This document shows, one piece after another, positions 16,627 to 25,302 of a stretch of DNA of 64,000 nucleotides. Location of the stretch: assembly GCF_024641065.1 (NCBI RefSeq), contig NZ_JAHEDV010000003.1, forward strand, positions 1 through 64,000, given 5' to 3'. The stretch is from Rhodoluna sp. (GTDB lineage: Bacteria; Actinomycetota; Actinomycetes; Actinomycetales; Microbacteriaceae). Under the pieces are notes generated by a model. That model was not told where the DNA came from. It saw nothing but the letters and a program-made list of their open reading frames with translations, and made no database searches. Numbering within the stretch: position 1 is the first letter of the stretch; every line of letters starts with the position of its first letter. Made by a program: the position numbers and the translations under genes.

Positions 16627-17195
16627 TGCGTCGTCTGCTCGCTGCCGGCTCGGCAATGATTTTGGCCGCTGGAATTGCCATTGTTGGTTCATCGCCGGCA
16701 AGTGCCTTGCCAAGCAAGTCTGTCGTTGCTGTTTCTCCAAGCAGCGAGATTGTCGATGGCCAATGGCAAACTCCAAAAGGCATTTTTGTAGTTCGCGGTT
16801 CGAGCATCAACCTGGTTTCACGTGAATCAAAGATTCCGGTGCGTATTCAAAACAACTACGACACCGAGTTGCGCGTGCACGTTCACATCCGAGCTAATAA
16901 CAACCGAGTTAGCTTGCCTAAAGCAGTTGAAATTGTCGTGCCAGCTTTCACAACCGTGAATGCGCAGGTGCCGGTTCAGGCGATTGCTAACGGTGAGGTC
17001 GCGCTTGAGGTTTGGCTAACCACTTTTTCTGGAATCAAGATCGGCGAATCGGTTGGTCTTGAGATGCAGGTTAATGCCGACATTGAATTTGTCATGCTGC
17101 TTGGTTTTGGTGCTGCGGTACTAACGCTCGGCACATTCGGCGTGATTAGAACCTTGCGCAAAAACCGTCGAACTCTCGCCGAGGCTTCAGTTTGA
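16626..17195 (+). CDS. Short DUF6049-like secreted membrane-anchored protein
   Basis: 189 residues from a GTG that overlaps the NUDIX stop by one base. Signal peptide of about 27 residues (ending SSPASA), one beta-rich domain (about 65-155: PVRIQNNYDTELRVHVHI and so on), and a C-terminal TM segment (VMLLGFGAAVLTLGTFGVI) with a short basic cytoplasmic tail. Between NUDIX and murJ, actinobacteria usually carry a DUF6049 protein of about 600-800 residues; this one resembles only its C-terminal part. Function unknown, probably envelope-related. A parS-like sequence lies inside the gene at 16814-16829. Confidence 0.72.
   Translation: MRRLLAAGSAMILAAGIAIVGSSPASALPSKSVVAVSPSSEIVDGQWQTPKGIFVVRGSSINLVSRESKIPVRIQNNYDTELRVHVHIRANNNRVSLPKAVEIVVPAFTTVNAQVPVQAIANGEVALEVWLTTFSGIKIGESVGLEMQVNADIEFVMLLGFGAAVLTLGTFGVIRTLRKNRRTLAEASV
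16814..16829. other. parS-like site inside the DUF6049-like gene (14/16)
   Basis: GGTTTCACGTGAATCA differs from the consensus at two positions. It lies about 7.6 kb from the parA-proximal site. Confidence 0.55.
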
Positions 17196-18817
17196 GCGTC
17201 GCAAGATCATCGATGTTGATGGCCGGTGGCACGGTCATTTCTAGAGTGCTCGGCTTTGCCCGGGCAGTTATTTTGGCATTGGCCATTGGCGTAACCACCG
17301 ATGCCGCTGATGCTTTTGGTGTTGCCAATCAGCTGCCAAACAACGTCTACGCCATCATTGTTGGCGGTTTGCTAAATGCCGTTCTGGTTCCTCAGATCGT
17401 CAAGGCCAGATCTAACCAGGATGGCGGCAAAGGCTACATTGATCGCCTTTTGACACTGATCATCACGGTGTTTTTCGTGGTCACGCTGGCAGCAACCATT
17501 GCCGCACCGCTTTTGGTCTCGCTCTATACCAAGGGCTGGTCGGCCGATCAGCTGGCCCTAGCAACAGCATTTGCCTACTGGTGCTTGCCTCAGCTGTTTT
17601 TCTACGGGCTTTATGCCATCTTGGGCGAGGTATTGAACGCTCGAAGCGCATTTGGCCCGTACACCTGGGCGCCGGTGTTGAACAACCTGGTTTCGCTTCT
17701 GGGCTTGGCTGCCTTCGTTTTGATTTTTGGCGCTGACCCGACCGGTTCTCGCGCTGTTTCAAACTGGGATGCCTCGCAAATCGCCCTTCTAGCTGGCACT
17801 GCTACCGCGGGTGTGGCCGCTCAAGCCCTAATTTTGTTATTCGCCTGGCGCCACATTGGGTTGAAACTGAATTTCAACTTCAAGTGGAGGGGCTTTGGGC
17901 TTCGTCCTGCTCTTAAGGCCGCTACTTGGTCATTTGGCATGGTTTTGATCACGCAACTCGGTGGTTTGGTGCAAACCATTGTGGCCTCGGGTGCAGTCGA
18001 AGCCCGCGCTACCAACCCGGCCGTTGCCGGTGTAGCCGCGGCAGCGATTGCTTGGCTCATCTTCATGCTGCCTCACTCGGTTGCCACTGTTTCGATAGCA
18101 ACCGCCTATTTCACAAAAATGTCGACTCACGTTCAAGATGGCAAAATGCACCTTTTAAAGGCTGATTTGGCAGCTGGACTTCGTTCGATTGCCGTGATTT
18201 CGGTTTTTGCAACCGTAGCGCTAATCGTGATGGCGTACCCGGTTTCGCGCATCTTCGTGGGCGAGTTTTTGGCAACAATCGCCCTTGGCAACGTTTTGAT
18301 TGCCTTGATGTTTGGGCTCGTGCCATTCAGCTTTGTCTTCATGATGCAGCGCGCTTTTTACGCTCTTGAAGACACCCGCACACCGTTTCTATTCACTTCG
18401 ATTCAAATCTTGATTCACGTCGCGGGCTCACTAACCATGGCTGTCATTGTTCCGGCTGACTCAATCGTCATGGCTCTTGGCGCCTTGACCAGCTTCACGC
18501 TGGTTATTCAGTCGGTAATCGCCTTCAAGTTGCTTACTCGGCAAATCGGGCCGCTGGGTGAACACAAAATTGCCGTAGCCGGGGTTCAATTCATCAGCGC
18601 CGCTGCGGTCTCTATGGTTGCGGGTTTCTCAACCATTCAGGTTCTAGGTGGCATCTCAGCTGGTTCGTTCGTGCTCGATTCTGTGATGTCTTCACTTGTT
18701 TCAATGATCATCATCGGCACCATCATGCTCGGTGTTTATGTAATGGTTTTGCGTTTGCTCAAAGTTCGTGAAATAGACACGGTCTTTGCTGGCATCAAGG
18801 GAATTTTGCGCCGCTAA
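17192..18817 (+). CDS. murJ: Lipid II flippase MurJ (MviN)
   Basis: Polytopic membrane protein, 541 residues, with about 14 hydrophobic segments, of the MOP superfamily. The N-terminal SSMLMAGGTVISRVLGFARAV and the FGVANQLPNNVYAIIVGG region are typical. It moves lipid II across the membrane for peptidoglycan synthesis. It starts with TTG, overlapping the previous stop by 4 nt (TTGA). It lacks the long cytoplasmic pseudokinase and extracellular C-terminal extension of mycobacterial MurJ, so FHA/PknB-dependent control through that domain would not apply. Confidence 0.92.
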   Translation: MSVARSSMLMAGGTVISRVLGFARAVILALAIGVTTDAADAFGVANQLPNNVYAIIVGGLLNAVLVPQIVKARSNQDGGKGYIDRLLTLIITVFFVVTLAATIAAPLLVSLYTKGWSADQLALATAFAYWCLPQLFFYGLYAILGEVLNARSAFGPYTWAPVLNNLVSLLGLAAFVLIFGADPTGSRAVSNWDASQIALLAGTATAGVAAQALILLFAWRHIGLKLNFNFKWRGFGLRPALKAATWSFGMVLITQLGGLVQTIVASGAVEARATNPAVAGVAAAAIAWLIFMLPHSVATVSIATAYFTKMSTHVQDGKMHLLKADLAAGLRSIAVISVFATVALIVMAYPVSRIFVGEFLATIALGNVLIALMFGLVPFSFVFMMQRAFYALEDTRTPFLFTSIQILIHVAGSLTMAVIVPADSIVMALGALTSFTLVIQSVIAFKLLTRQIGPLGEHKIAVAGVQFISAAAVSMVAGFSTIQVLGGISAGSFVLDSVMSSLVSMIIIGTIMLGVYVMVLRLLKVREIDTVFAGIKGILRR

Positions 18818-18877
18818 TATTGGCTATCTAAAGCGAATTCATCGTTTTATTACGAGCGAGTGCTCGAGGAGAATATT

Positions 18878-19798
18878 TTGCGCGACGTCATCATTATTGG
18901 TTCCGGCCCGGCTGGTTACACCGCTGGTATCTACACTGCTCGTGCAGGCCTCAAGCCGCTACTAATTGCCAGCTCGGTTGAAGCCGGTGGCGAGCTAATG
19001 AAGACCACCGAGGTTGAGAACTTTCCTGGATTTCCTGAAGGTCTTCAGGGCCCAGAGCTTATGGCTAATTTTCAGGCTCAGGCTGAGCGTTTTGGTACCG
19101 AAATTCTCTTGGATGACGTTGTCGAGGTAGACCTCAAGGGCGACGTAAAGATCGTTAAGACCGGTGGTGGCGAGACTTTCGAGGCCAAGACCGTGATTTT
19201 GGCTACCGGAGCTGCTTATCGCGAGCTTGGTTTGCCTCGCGAAAAAGAACTCAGCGGTCACGGTGTTTCATGGTGTGCGACCTGCGATGGCTTCTTCTTC
19301 CGTGAAAAGACCATTGCAGTTGTTGGTGGCGGTGACTCCGCGATGGAGGAAGCCAGCTTCTTGACTCGTTTCGCATCTAAGGTGCACCTAATTCACCGTC
19401 GCGACACCTTCAAGGCTTCAAAGATCATGCAAGACCGCGCTTTGGCTAACCCAAAGATCGAAGTCATCTACAACAGTGAAATCGCCGAGCTTCACGGTGA
19501 CGCAAAGCTAGAGTCAGTGACTCTGCGCAACACCGTTGACGGCAGCACTTCAGAGTTGGCCTTGGATGGCCTGTTCATCGCTGTTGGTAACGACCCACGC
19601 GTTTGGTTGGTTGAAAACCAAATTGAACTAACCGCTGAGAAATTCATCCAGGTTGAGGGTCGCAGCTCAAAGACCAGCCTGCCTGGCGTTTTTGCCTGTG
19701 GTGACGTAATCGACCCGACCTACCGTCAGGCGATTACCGCTGCTGGCTCTGGTTGCGTAGCTGCCTTGGATGCAGAGCACTACCTGGCTAACCACTAG
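18878..19798 (+). CDS. trxB: Thioredoxin-disulfide reductase
   Basis: FAD/NADPH enzyme that reduces thioredoxin, 306 residues. FAD-binding IIGSGPAGYTAGIYTARAG, redox-active WCATCDG, NADPH-binding VVGGGDSAMEEA and C-terminal FACGDVIDPTYRQA are all intact. The TTG at 18878 is chosen because GAGGAG lies 6 nt upstream and it starts right at the Rossmann strand; a GTG at 18860 would include that ribosome-binding site. trxA follows by 75 bp. Confidence 0.95.
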   Translation: MRDVIIIGSGPAGYTAGIYTARAGLKPLLIASSVEAGGELMKTTEVENFPGFPEGLQGPELMANFQAQAERFGTEILLDDVVEVDLKGDVKIVKTGGGETFEAKTVILATGAAYRELGLPREKELSGHGVSWCATCDGFFFREKTIAVVGGGDSAMEEASFLTRFASKVHLIHRRDTFKASKIMQDRALANPKIEVIYNSEIAELHGDAKLESVTLRNTVDGSTSELALDGLFIAVGNDPRVWLVENQIELTAEKFIQVEGRSSKTSLPGVFACGDVIDPTYRQAITAAGSGCVAALDAEHYLANH

Positions 19799-19808
19799 TT
19801 TTTGCAGA

Positions 19809-19824
19809 AGTTTCACGTGAAACT
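19809..19824. other. parS-like site between trxB and trxA (14/16, perfect palindrome)
   Basis: AGTTTCACGTGAAACT keeps the full 14-bp core GTTTCACGTGAAAC; only the outermost bases differ, and they still pair. Confidence 0.8.
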
Positions 19825-19873
19825 CTGTTATTAAAGTCGAATAACAAGAAATTTAGAAAAAGGGGCAACAAAA

Positions 19874-20194
19874 ATGGCAAAAGACGTAACCACCGCAAGC
19901 TTTCAGGCTGATGTTCTCTCGAACCCAAAGCCAGTTCTAGTTGACTTCTGGGCTGAATGGTGTGGCCCTTGCCGTCAGGTTTCACCGATTCTTGACCAGA
20001 TTGCTGGTGAATACGCAGACAAGATTGAGATCGTAAAGGTCAACGTTGACAACGAGCCTGGCTTGGCTCAGCAGTACGGCGTTACCGGCATCCCAGCGCT
20101 TCAGGTGTTCAAGGGTGGCCAGTTGGTCAAGGCTATGGTGGGCGCAAAGCCAAAGCAGATCTTGGTCAACGACCTTGCTGAATTCTTGGGTTAA
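19874..20194 (+). CDS. trxA: Thioredoxin
   Basis: Small cytoplasmic disulfide reductant, 106 residues, with the active site WAEWCGPCRQV and the cis-proline region VTGIPALQVF. Its start has AAAGGGGC upstream. Paired with trxB; the intervening 75 bp hold a parS-like palindrome at 19809-19824, so the spacing may be kept for ParB binding rather than for expression. Confidence 0.97.
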   Translation: MAKDVTTASFQADVLSNPKPVLVDFWAEWCGPCRQVSPILDQIAGEYADKIEIVKVNVDNEPGLAQQYGVTGIPALQVFKGGQLVKAMVGAKPKQILVNDLAEFLG

Positions 20195-20219
20195 GGCCTG
20201 TTTTTACTAGACTTATCGA

Positions 20220-21479
20220 ATGAACGATAGCGAGCAGCAAGGAAACAACCTCGATCATTGGTTGGACGCCTACGCTGACCGCGCGCAAACCCTAGCCGTT
20301 TCTGAAGTTCGGGCCCTGTTCTCGGTGGTTTCTCGCCCCGAGGTAGTGTCACTTGCCGGTGGAATGCCTTTCGTTTCGGCTCTGCCACAAGAACTGCTTC
20401 AGCAGACCTACGAGGGCATGATGTCAAAGCGTGGTGCTCTTGCCATGCAGTATGGCAGCGGGCAGGGTGACCCTGTTCTACGTGACCAGATTCGCGACCT
20501 GATGGCTCTTGAGGGAATTACCAGTTCAATTGAAGACATCGTAATCACCACTGGCTCTCAGCACGGTCTTGACCTCCTTTCTGGTCTTTTCCTTGACCTT
20601 GGTGACGTGGTTCTTGCCGAAGGCCCTTCATACGTGGGTGCTTTGGGTATTTTCAACCACTACGAAGCACACGTTGAGCACGTGTACACCGATGATGCTG
20701 GTATTTCACCTGAGGCATTGTCGGAGGCAATCGACCGAATGAAGGCGCAGGGCCGCAAGATCAAGTTCCTTTATTTGGTCACAAACTTTGCGAACCCTTC
20801 TGGTGTGACGCTTTCTGCCGAACGACGCCCTCAAATTCTTGAAATTTGCCGTCGCGAGCACATTTTGGTGCTCGAAGACAACCCATACGGGCTTTTGTAC
20901 TTTGATAAGCCGGTGCCTGACGCCCTTCGTTCCATGGATGAAGAGGGTGTTATCTACCTGGGCTCATTCTCTAAGATTCTGGTGCCTGGTTTCCGTGTTG
21001 GTTACGTGTTGGCACCGCCGGCTATCCGCGACAAGCTTGTTTTGGCCAATGAATCAGCCATTTTGTGCCCGACTTCATTCGGCCAGATGATGATCAGCGA
21101 ATACCTATCGACCGCTGACTGGCAGGGTCAGATCGACACGTTCCGTGGTGTTTACCGTGAGCGTCGCGATGCCGCGCTGTCTGCAATGCAGGAATACCTT
21201 CCGAAACTTGAGACAACTCGCCCAGATGGTGGTTTCTACCTGTGGGTGACACTTCCAGAGGGCATTGACTCTAAGGCCATGTTGCCGCTTGCCGTCAAAG
21301 AACTTGTGGCATACACCCCTGGCACCGCCTTTTATGGTGATGGCACTGGCCAGAATAAGCTTCGAATTTGTTACTCATACCCAACGCCAGAGAACATCAA
21401 CGTTGGAATCAAGCGACTTGCAAATGTCATCAACCTCCAGACCGAACTATTAGAAACCTTTTCTAAAAAAGGAAGCTAA
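20220..21479 (+). CDS. PLP-dependent aminotransferase (class I/II, MocR-like catalytic domain)
   Basis: 419 residues of fold-type I aminotransferase without an N-terminal winged helix. The PLP lysine is in YLGSFSKILVPGFRVGY. N-terminal EVVSLAGGMPFVSALP and C-terminal RICYSYPTPENI resemble 2-aminoadipate/valine-type transaminases. The exact amino acid is not predictable. TAGACT ends 6 nt before the ATG (leaderless type). A D-Ala-D-Ala ligase-like gene follows after 2 nt, so the two are co-transcribed; this pair next to parB is common in actinobacteria. Confidence 0.85.
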   Translation: MNDSEQQGNNLDHWLDAYADRAQTLAVSEVRALFSVVSRPEVVSLAGGMPFVSALPQELLQQTYEGMMSKRGALAMQYGSGQGDPVLRDQIRDLMALEGITSSIEDIVITTGSQHGLDLLSGLFLDLGDVVLAEGPSYVGALGIFNHYEAHVEHVYTDDAGISPEALSEAIDRMKAQGRKIKFLYLVTNFANPSGVTLSAERRPQILEICRREHILVLEDNPYGLLYFDKPVPDALRSMDEEGVIYLGSFSKILVPGFRVGYVLAPPAIRDKLVLANESAILCPTSFGQMMISEYLSTADWQGQIDTFRGVYRERRDAALSAMQEYLPKLETTRPDGGFYLWVTLPEGIDSKAMLPLAVKELVAYTPGTAFYGDGTGQNKLRICYSYPTPENINVGIKRLANVINLQTELLETFSKKGS

Positions 21480-21481
21480 AA

Positions 21482-22453
21482 ATGATCCCCAAGGGCAAAG
21501 CCTCAGCCAAACTGAAGATTCAGGTACTCGCTGGAGGAATTTCCCATGAGCGAGATATCTCATTGAAGTCTGGTCGCCGCGTAGCTGACGCACTCACTGA
21601 TTTTGGCGCGAGTGTTGTAATTCGCGAGCCAGACTCAAACCTGCTCAACAACATTCTTAAAGACAAGCCAGACGTAATTTGGCCTTGTTTGCACGGTGCC
21701 AGCGGCGAAGACGGCGCACTTCGCGATGTTCTTAGCCTTACCGGTGTGCCATTTGTCGGCGCAACCGCTTCTGCAGCTCGTCTAGCCTGGGATAAATCAA
21801 TTGCCAAGGTTTTGGTGGCTAGAGCCGGCATTCTTACTCCTCCATCAATCACCCTTCCGAAAGAAACCTTTCGCGAACTAGACGCTGAGTCGGTACTAAA
21901 GGCAGTAACCAGTTCGATTGCTCTGCCGGTAGTGGTCAAGCCAGCCAGAAGTGGTTCAGCACAGGGAGTCACTATCGTGCATGAGCAATCTGAGCTAAAC
22001 CGGGCCATGATTGACGCCTACGTCTATTGCGATGTGGCCTTGATTGAGAAATTTATCGAAGGTACCGAGCTGGCGGTTAGCGTAATTGACCTTGGCGCCG
22101 GGCCAATTGCATTGCCTGCCGTAGAAATTGAACCGGTTGCTGGGCACTTTGGTTATGACGAGCGCTATACCGCTGGTGAAACAAACTACTACGTGCCAGC
22201 TCGCCTAGATGGCGTTGCGGCTGAAAAAGCTTCAGCAATGGCAATTGCGGCGCATGAAGAACTTGGCCTTCGCCACATTTCACGAATTGACATGATTATC
22301 GATGGGCAGGGTGTGGCCTGGTTCCTTGAGGCGAATGTGCTTCCGGGGCTAACCGACACTTCACTTTTGCCTCAGGCGATCGTGGCTTCGGGCAACTCTT
22401 TGGGCGAGGTTTATTACTCACTCGCCGAAGCGGCCAGAAATAACCGCGGATAA
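21482..22453 (+). CDS. D-alanine--D-alanine ligase-family ATP-grasp enzyme
   Basis: 323 residues. The N-terminal domain has VLAGGISHERDISLKSGRRV and WPCLHGASGEDGALRDVL; the ATP-grasp core has VVKPARSGSAQGVTIV and the metal-binding end FLEANVLPGLTDTSLLPQ. The usual EVNT-LPG-MT is EANV-LPG-LT here, so it may be a paralogue of the main cell-wall ligase. Its start is 2 nt after the aminotransferase stop. It probably joins D-alanine for the peptidoglycan stem, but another D-amino acid or dipeptide is possible. Confidence 0.78.
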   Translation: MIPKGKASAKLKIQVLAGGISHERDISLKSGRRVADALTDFGASVVIREPDSNLLNNILKDKPDVIWPCLHGASGEDGALRDVLSLTGVPFVGATASAARLAWDKSIAKVLVARAGILTPPSITLPKETFRELDAESVLKAVTSSIALPVVVKPARSGSAQGVTIVHEQSELNRAMIDAYVYCDVALIEKFIEGTELAVSVIDLGAGPIALPAVEIEPVAGHFGYDERYTAGETNYYVPARLDGVAAEKASAMAIAAHEELGLRHISRIDMIIDGQGVAWFLEANVLPGLTDTSLLPQAIVASGNSLGEVYYSLAEAARNNRG

Positions 22454-22463
22454 CCTCGTTTTA

Positions 22464-22484
22464 GGCTCCACAGGAGCCATTTTG
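22464..22484. terminator. Weak terminator between convergent ddl-like and parB genes
   Basis: GGCTCC-ACA-GGAGCC stem followed by ATTTT on the plus strand. The stem is short and the T-run imperfect. Confidence 0.5.
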
Positions 22485-22501
22485 CGGTGAAACCAGCGGG
22501 T

Positions 22502-23479
22502 TTAGTGGTTGGTTTCGATGCCCAATTCGCGCAAAATGCGGTTCAAATCGCCCACGGTTGCAAAATCGATGACCAATTGGCCCTTCTTTTTGCCCAAAAC
22601 AATGCTGACTTTGGTGTCTAGTCGATCACCAACGCGAACAGCCAAGTCTTTCAAAGTGTCTTGACGACCACCTGGAGTAATCGAGGCCTTACCTGGCTTT
22701 GGGGTAGCGGGCTTGTCGAGAGCTACCAGTTCTTCAAGCGAGCGAACCGAGAGGCCCTCGTTGATTACCTTATTAGCAAAATACTCCATGCGGTTTGCGT
22801 CAACCACGCTCAAAATAGCGCGAGCGTGACCCGCGCTGAGCACGCCTGCTGCAACTTTTTGCTGAACTGCAACTGGCAGTTTGAGCAAACGAATGGTGTT
22901 GGTGATCTGTGGGCGTGAGCGACCGATCTTTTCAGCAAGCTGATCTTGGGTGATGCCAAAATCACTCAATAGTTGCTGATAAGCGCTGGCCTCTTCAAGT
23001 GCGTTCAAGTTTGCGCGGTGAATGTTCTCGAGCAACGCGTCTCGCAACATATTGTCGTCAGCGGTTTCACGAATTACCGCTGGGATGTGGGTCTTGCCGG
23101 CCTCTTTTGAAGCACGAAGGCGACGTTCACCCATGATCAATTCATAAGTAGGCTTGCCATCTTGCTCGCCAAGCGGGCGTACCACAATCGGCTGCAGCAC
23201 ACCAAATTCACGAACAGAGTGAACCAGCTCAGCGAACGCATCTGGTTCGAAAACCGCACGTGGCTGTTGAGGGTTAGGAATAATCGAGTTCAGTGCGAGG
23301 TGTCCGAAGCTGGCTCCAGGAACAGCAACAAGGCCAGAATCCGCGCCATTACTGGCCTCTGGGGTGGTTGATCCAGAGTTTGCGCCAAAGAAAACATCAA
23401 TTGGGCGATCCGTTGCCGGTGATGCGCTCGGAATCAAGGCACCAATTCCGCGGCCAAGGCCAACTTTCTTATCTGCCAT
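22502..23479 (-). CDS. parB: Chromosome partitioning protein ParB
   Basis: Binds parS and spreads as a CTP-dependent clamp near the origin, 325 residues. N-terminal ParA-interacting segment KKVGLGRGIGALIP; ParB/CTPase core with PNPQQPRAVFEPD and IMGERRLRASKEAG; HTH with DQLAEKIGRSRPQITNTIRL; C-terminal dimerisation domain. The ATG overlaps the end of parA by 11 nt. Good parS sites lie at 24404, 25277 and 19809. Confidence 0.96.
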   Translation of the reverse strand: MADKKVGLGRGIGALIPSASPATDRPIDVFFGANSGSTTPEASNGADSGLVAVPGASFGHLALNSIIPNPQQPRAVFEPDAFAELVHSVREFGVLQPIVVRPLGEQDGKPTYELIMGERRLRASKEAGKTHIPAVIRETADDNMLRDALLENIHRANLNALEEASAYQQLLSDFGITQDQLAEKIGRSRPQITNTIRLLKLPVAVQQKVAAGVLSAGHARAILSVVDANRMEYFANKVINEGLSVRSLEELVALDKPATPKPGKASITPGGRQDTLKDLAVRVGDRLDTKVSIVLGKKKGQLVIDFATVGDLNRILRELGIETNH

Positions 23480-24371
23480 TTTGTGCTCCCTTGTATGCGA
23501 TTTCGATTGCTGCTTCTAAGTATGAGATTGCGCCCGGTGAAGACGGATCGTGAGTGATCACAGTGCGACCAAAGCTAGGGGCCTCTGAAACTCGAACATT
23601 GCGCGGAATAACTGAATCGAGAGTTTGAGCCGGAAAATAGGTGCGAACATCTTCAACTACCTGTGATGCCAGGCGAGTGCGTGAGTCATACATGGTCAAA
23701 AGAATCGTTGAGAGAACCAACTGCGGGTTCCAAGCGTTTTGAATGCGCTCGATGTTCTCCATCAGCTGTGACAGGCCCTCAAGTGCATAGTATTCACATT
23801 GAATCGGAAGAAGCACCTCGGTCGCGGCTACAAATGCGTTGACAGTGAGCAGGCCTAAGCTTGGCGGGCAGTCAATAAAGATGTAGTCCGGCGCTTGGTG
23901 TCCTGAGTCTGGGGAGATGTAGGCATCCAGGGCGTTCTTGAGCAATAAGTGCCAGTTTGGGCGGTCTACCTCGGTGACAATCAATATTTCGGCACCAGCA
24001 AGGTCAATGGTTGCCGGAATGCAGGTCAAATTTGGGTTTTCAGGGCTCTGCTGCACAACCTCTGCAAAGCTAGCGCCATCAATGATCACGTCATAAATGC
24101 CCTTGGTGCCCTTGGCGTGTGGAATATTCAGTGCCGTAGAGGCGTTACCCTGTGGGTCAAGGTCAATAACTAGAACCTTTAACCCTTTACTTGCCAAAGC
24201 TGCGGCAAGGTTTACAGTGCTTGTGGTTTTGCCAACGCCACCCTTTTGGTTAGAAACCGAGATAACGCGAGTGCGGTTTGGCTTAGGCGGTTGCTGTTTA
24301 GCCAAGACCTGAAGGCGGCGAGTGGTATCAGCCAGTTCTCTGGCGAGGGGAGTGTTGTCAGCAAAACTCAT
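23469..24371 (-). CDS. parA: Chromosome partitioning ATPase ParA (Soj)
   Basis: Deviant-Walker ATPase that moves ParB-parS complexes, 300 residues. Walker A is NQKGGVGKTTSTVNLAAALA, Walker B contains LVIDLDPQGNAST, and YIFIDCPPSLGLLTVNA follows. It has an N-terminal basic extension (LAKQQPPKPNRTR). The operon is parA-parB. The 201-bp gap to rsmG holds a perfect parS site, so ParB may autoregulate the operon. Confidence 0.96.
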   Translation of the reverse strand: MSFADNTPLARELADTTRRLQVLAKQQPPKPNRTRVISVSNQKGGVGKTTSTVNLAAALASKGLKVLVIDLDPQGNASTALNIPHAKGTKGIYDVIIDGASFAEVVQQSPENPNLTCIPATIDLAGAEILIVTEVDRPNWHLLLKNALDAYISPDSGHQAPDYIFIDCPPSLGLLTVNAFVAATEVLLPIQCEYYALEGLSQLMENIERIQNAWNPQLVLSTILLTMYDSRTRLASQVVEDVRTYFPAQTLDSVIPRNVRVSEAPSFGRTVITHDPSSPGAISYLEAAIEIAYKGAQNGR

Positions 24372-24403
24372 TACTTGGATGCCCCCGAAGCAGAGATTTC
24401 AGA

Positions 24404-24419
24404 TGTTTCACGTGAAACA
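24404..24419. other. parS site (16/16)
   Basis: TGTTTCACGTGAAACA, an exact match to the bacterial ParB-binding consensus, between parA and rsmG. Confidence 0.95.
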
Positions 24420-24572
24420 TTGAGCCAGCCAGTTGGCTCTGGGCTGGTTTCTTTTCGATCTGATGGGTAGCCCAAACCGGCAACAACAGTGGCGGCGGTT
24501 ACTGCCGTGTGCTCTGCTGGCTGGCTGGCTTGCGATGAATTACTCAAAGATTCTCCAAAAGACTGTAAAAAA

Positions 24573-25211
24573 TCAGACTAGCGTAGTTCGAACGACTCGG
24601 GTCGGTTCTTCTAGTTGCTGTGCGCCAGTGAGAACAATTTCAATACCGGCGATCTTCAATTTCTTCATCAGACCACGCGAGTCTTCAATTTCTTCTGCGG
24701 CCTTAGAGCCCTTTAGTGCAATGATTTCGCCCCCGTGACGGGTTAGAGGAACCGTCATTCGAAGCAATTTAGGCAGAGCGGATACTGCTCGGGCAGTCAC
24801 AATGTCAAAAACCTCGCCAACTTCTTCGGCACGGGCACGCACCACACGCACATTGTCGAGCCCTAGCTCAGCAACCTGCTGTGATAGCCAATTTGAGCGT
24901 CGCTCCATTGGTTCGATTAGGACAAAACTGGCCTGCGGCTGGGCAATTGCCATAGGAATACCTGGCAAACCAGCACCAGAACCCACATCGGCAACACTCG
25001 CACCGGGTGGCACCAACTCGGCGACTACGGCCGAATTCAAGATATGGCGAGTCCACAGCTTGGGCATTTCTCGAGGACCGAGCAATCCAAGCTCGTCGCC
25101 GTCGCGGACCAGAGCTGCGGCATAACCACGCGCCTTGTCGATTCCGGCGCCAAATATTTTGGCTGCCGCGGCTGGCTCGACTTCAGGTGAAAAATCTTGA
25201 GAATCGCTCAT
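24573..25211 (-). CDS. rsmG: 16S rRNA (guanine-N7)-methyltransferase RsmG
   Basis: Methylates G527 of 16S rRNA, 212 residues. SAM-binding motif VADVGSGAGLPGIPMAIAQP and the downstream VTARAVSALPKLLRM are typical. It is separated from jag by a terminator and a perfect parS site, so it probably has its own promoter. The usual actinobacterial order jag-rsmG-parA-parB is kept. Loss of this enzyme is known to give low-level streptomycin resistance; the gene here is intact. Confidence 0.94.
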   Translation of the reverse strand: MSDSQDFSPEVEPAAAAKIFGAGIDKARGYAAALVRDGDELGLLGPREMPKLWTRHILNSAVVAELVPPGASVADVGSGAGLPGIPMAIAQPQASFVLIEPMERRSNWLSQQVAELGLDNVRVVRARAEEVGEVFDIVTARAVSALPKLLRMTVPLTRHGGEIIALKGSKAAEEIEDSRGLMKKLKIAGIEIVLTGAQQLEEPTRVVRTTLV

Positions 25212-25232
25212 AGTTCTATTTTCCTAAGAAAA

Positions 25233-25263
25233 ACAAAGGGCCGGGGGATACCCGACCCTTTGT
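25233..25263 (-). terminator. Terminator after jag
   Basis: Stem ACAAAGGG..GGG / CCC..CCCTTTGT with a short loop; on the minus strand it is followed by TTTTTC. It ends the rpmH-to-jag transcript before rsmG. Confidence 0.82.
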
Positions 25264-25276
25264 GAATAAACCGGAA

Positions 25277-25292
25277 TGTTTCACGTGAAACA
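25277..25292. other. parS site (16/16)
   Basis: TGTTTCACGTGAAACA, a second perfect ParB site, located between the terminator and the jag stop codon. Confidence 0.95.
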
Positions 25293-25302
25293 TTCCTAGA
25301 AA

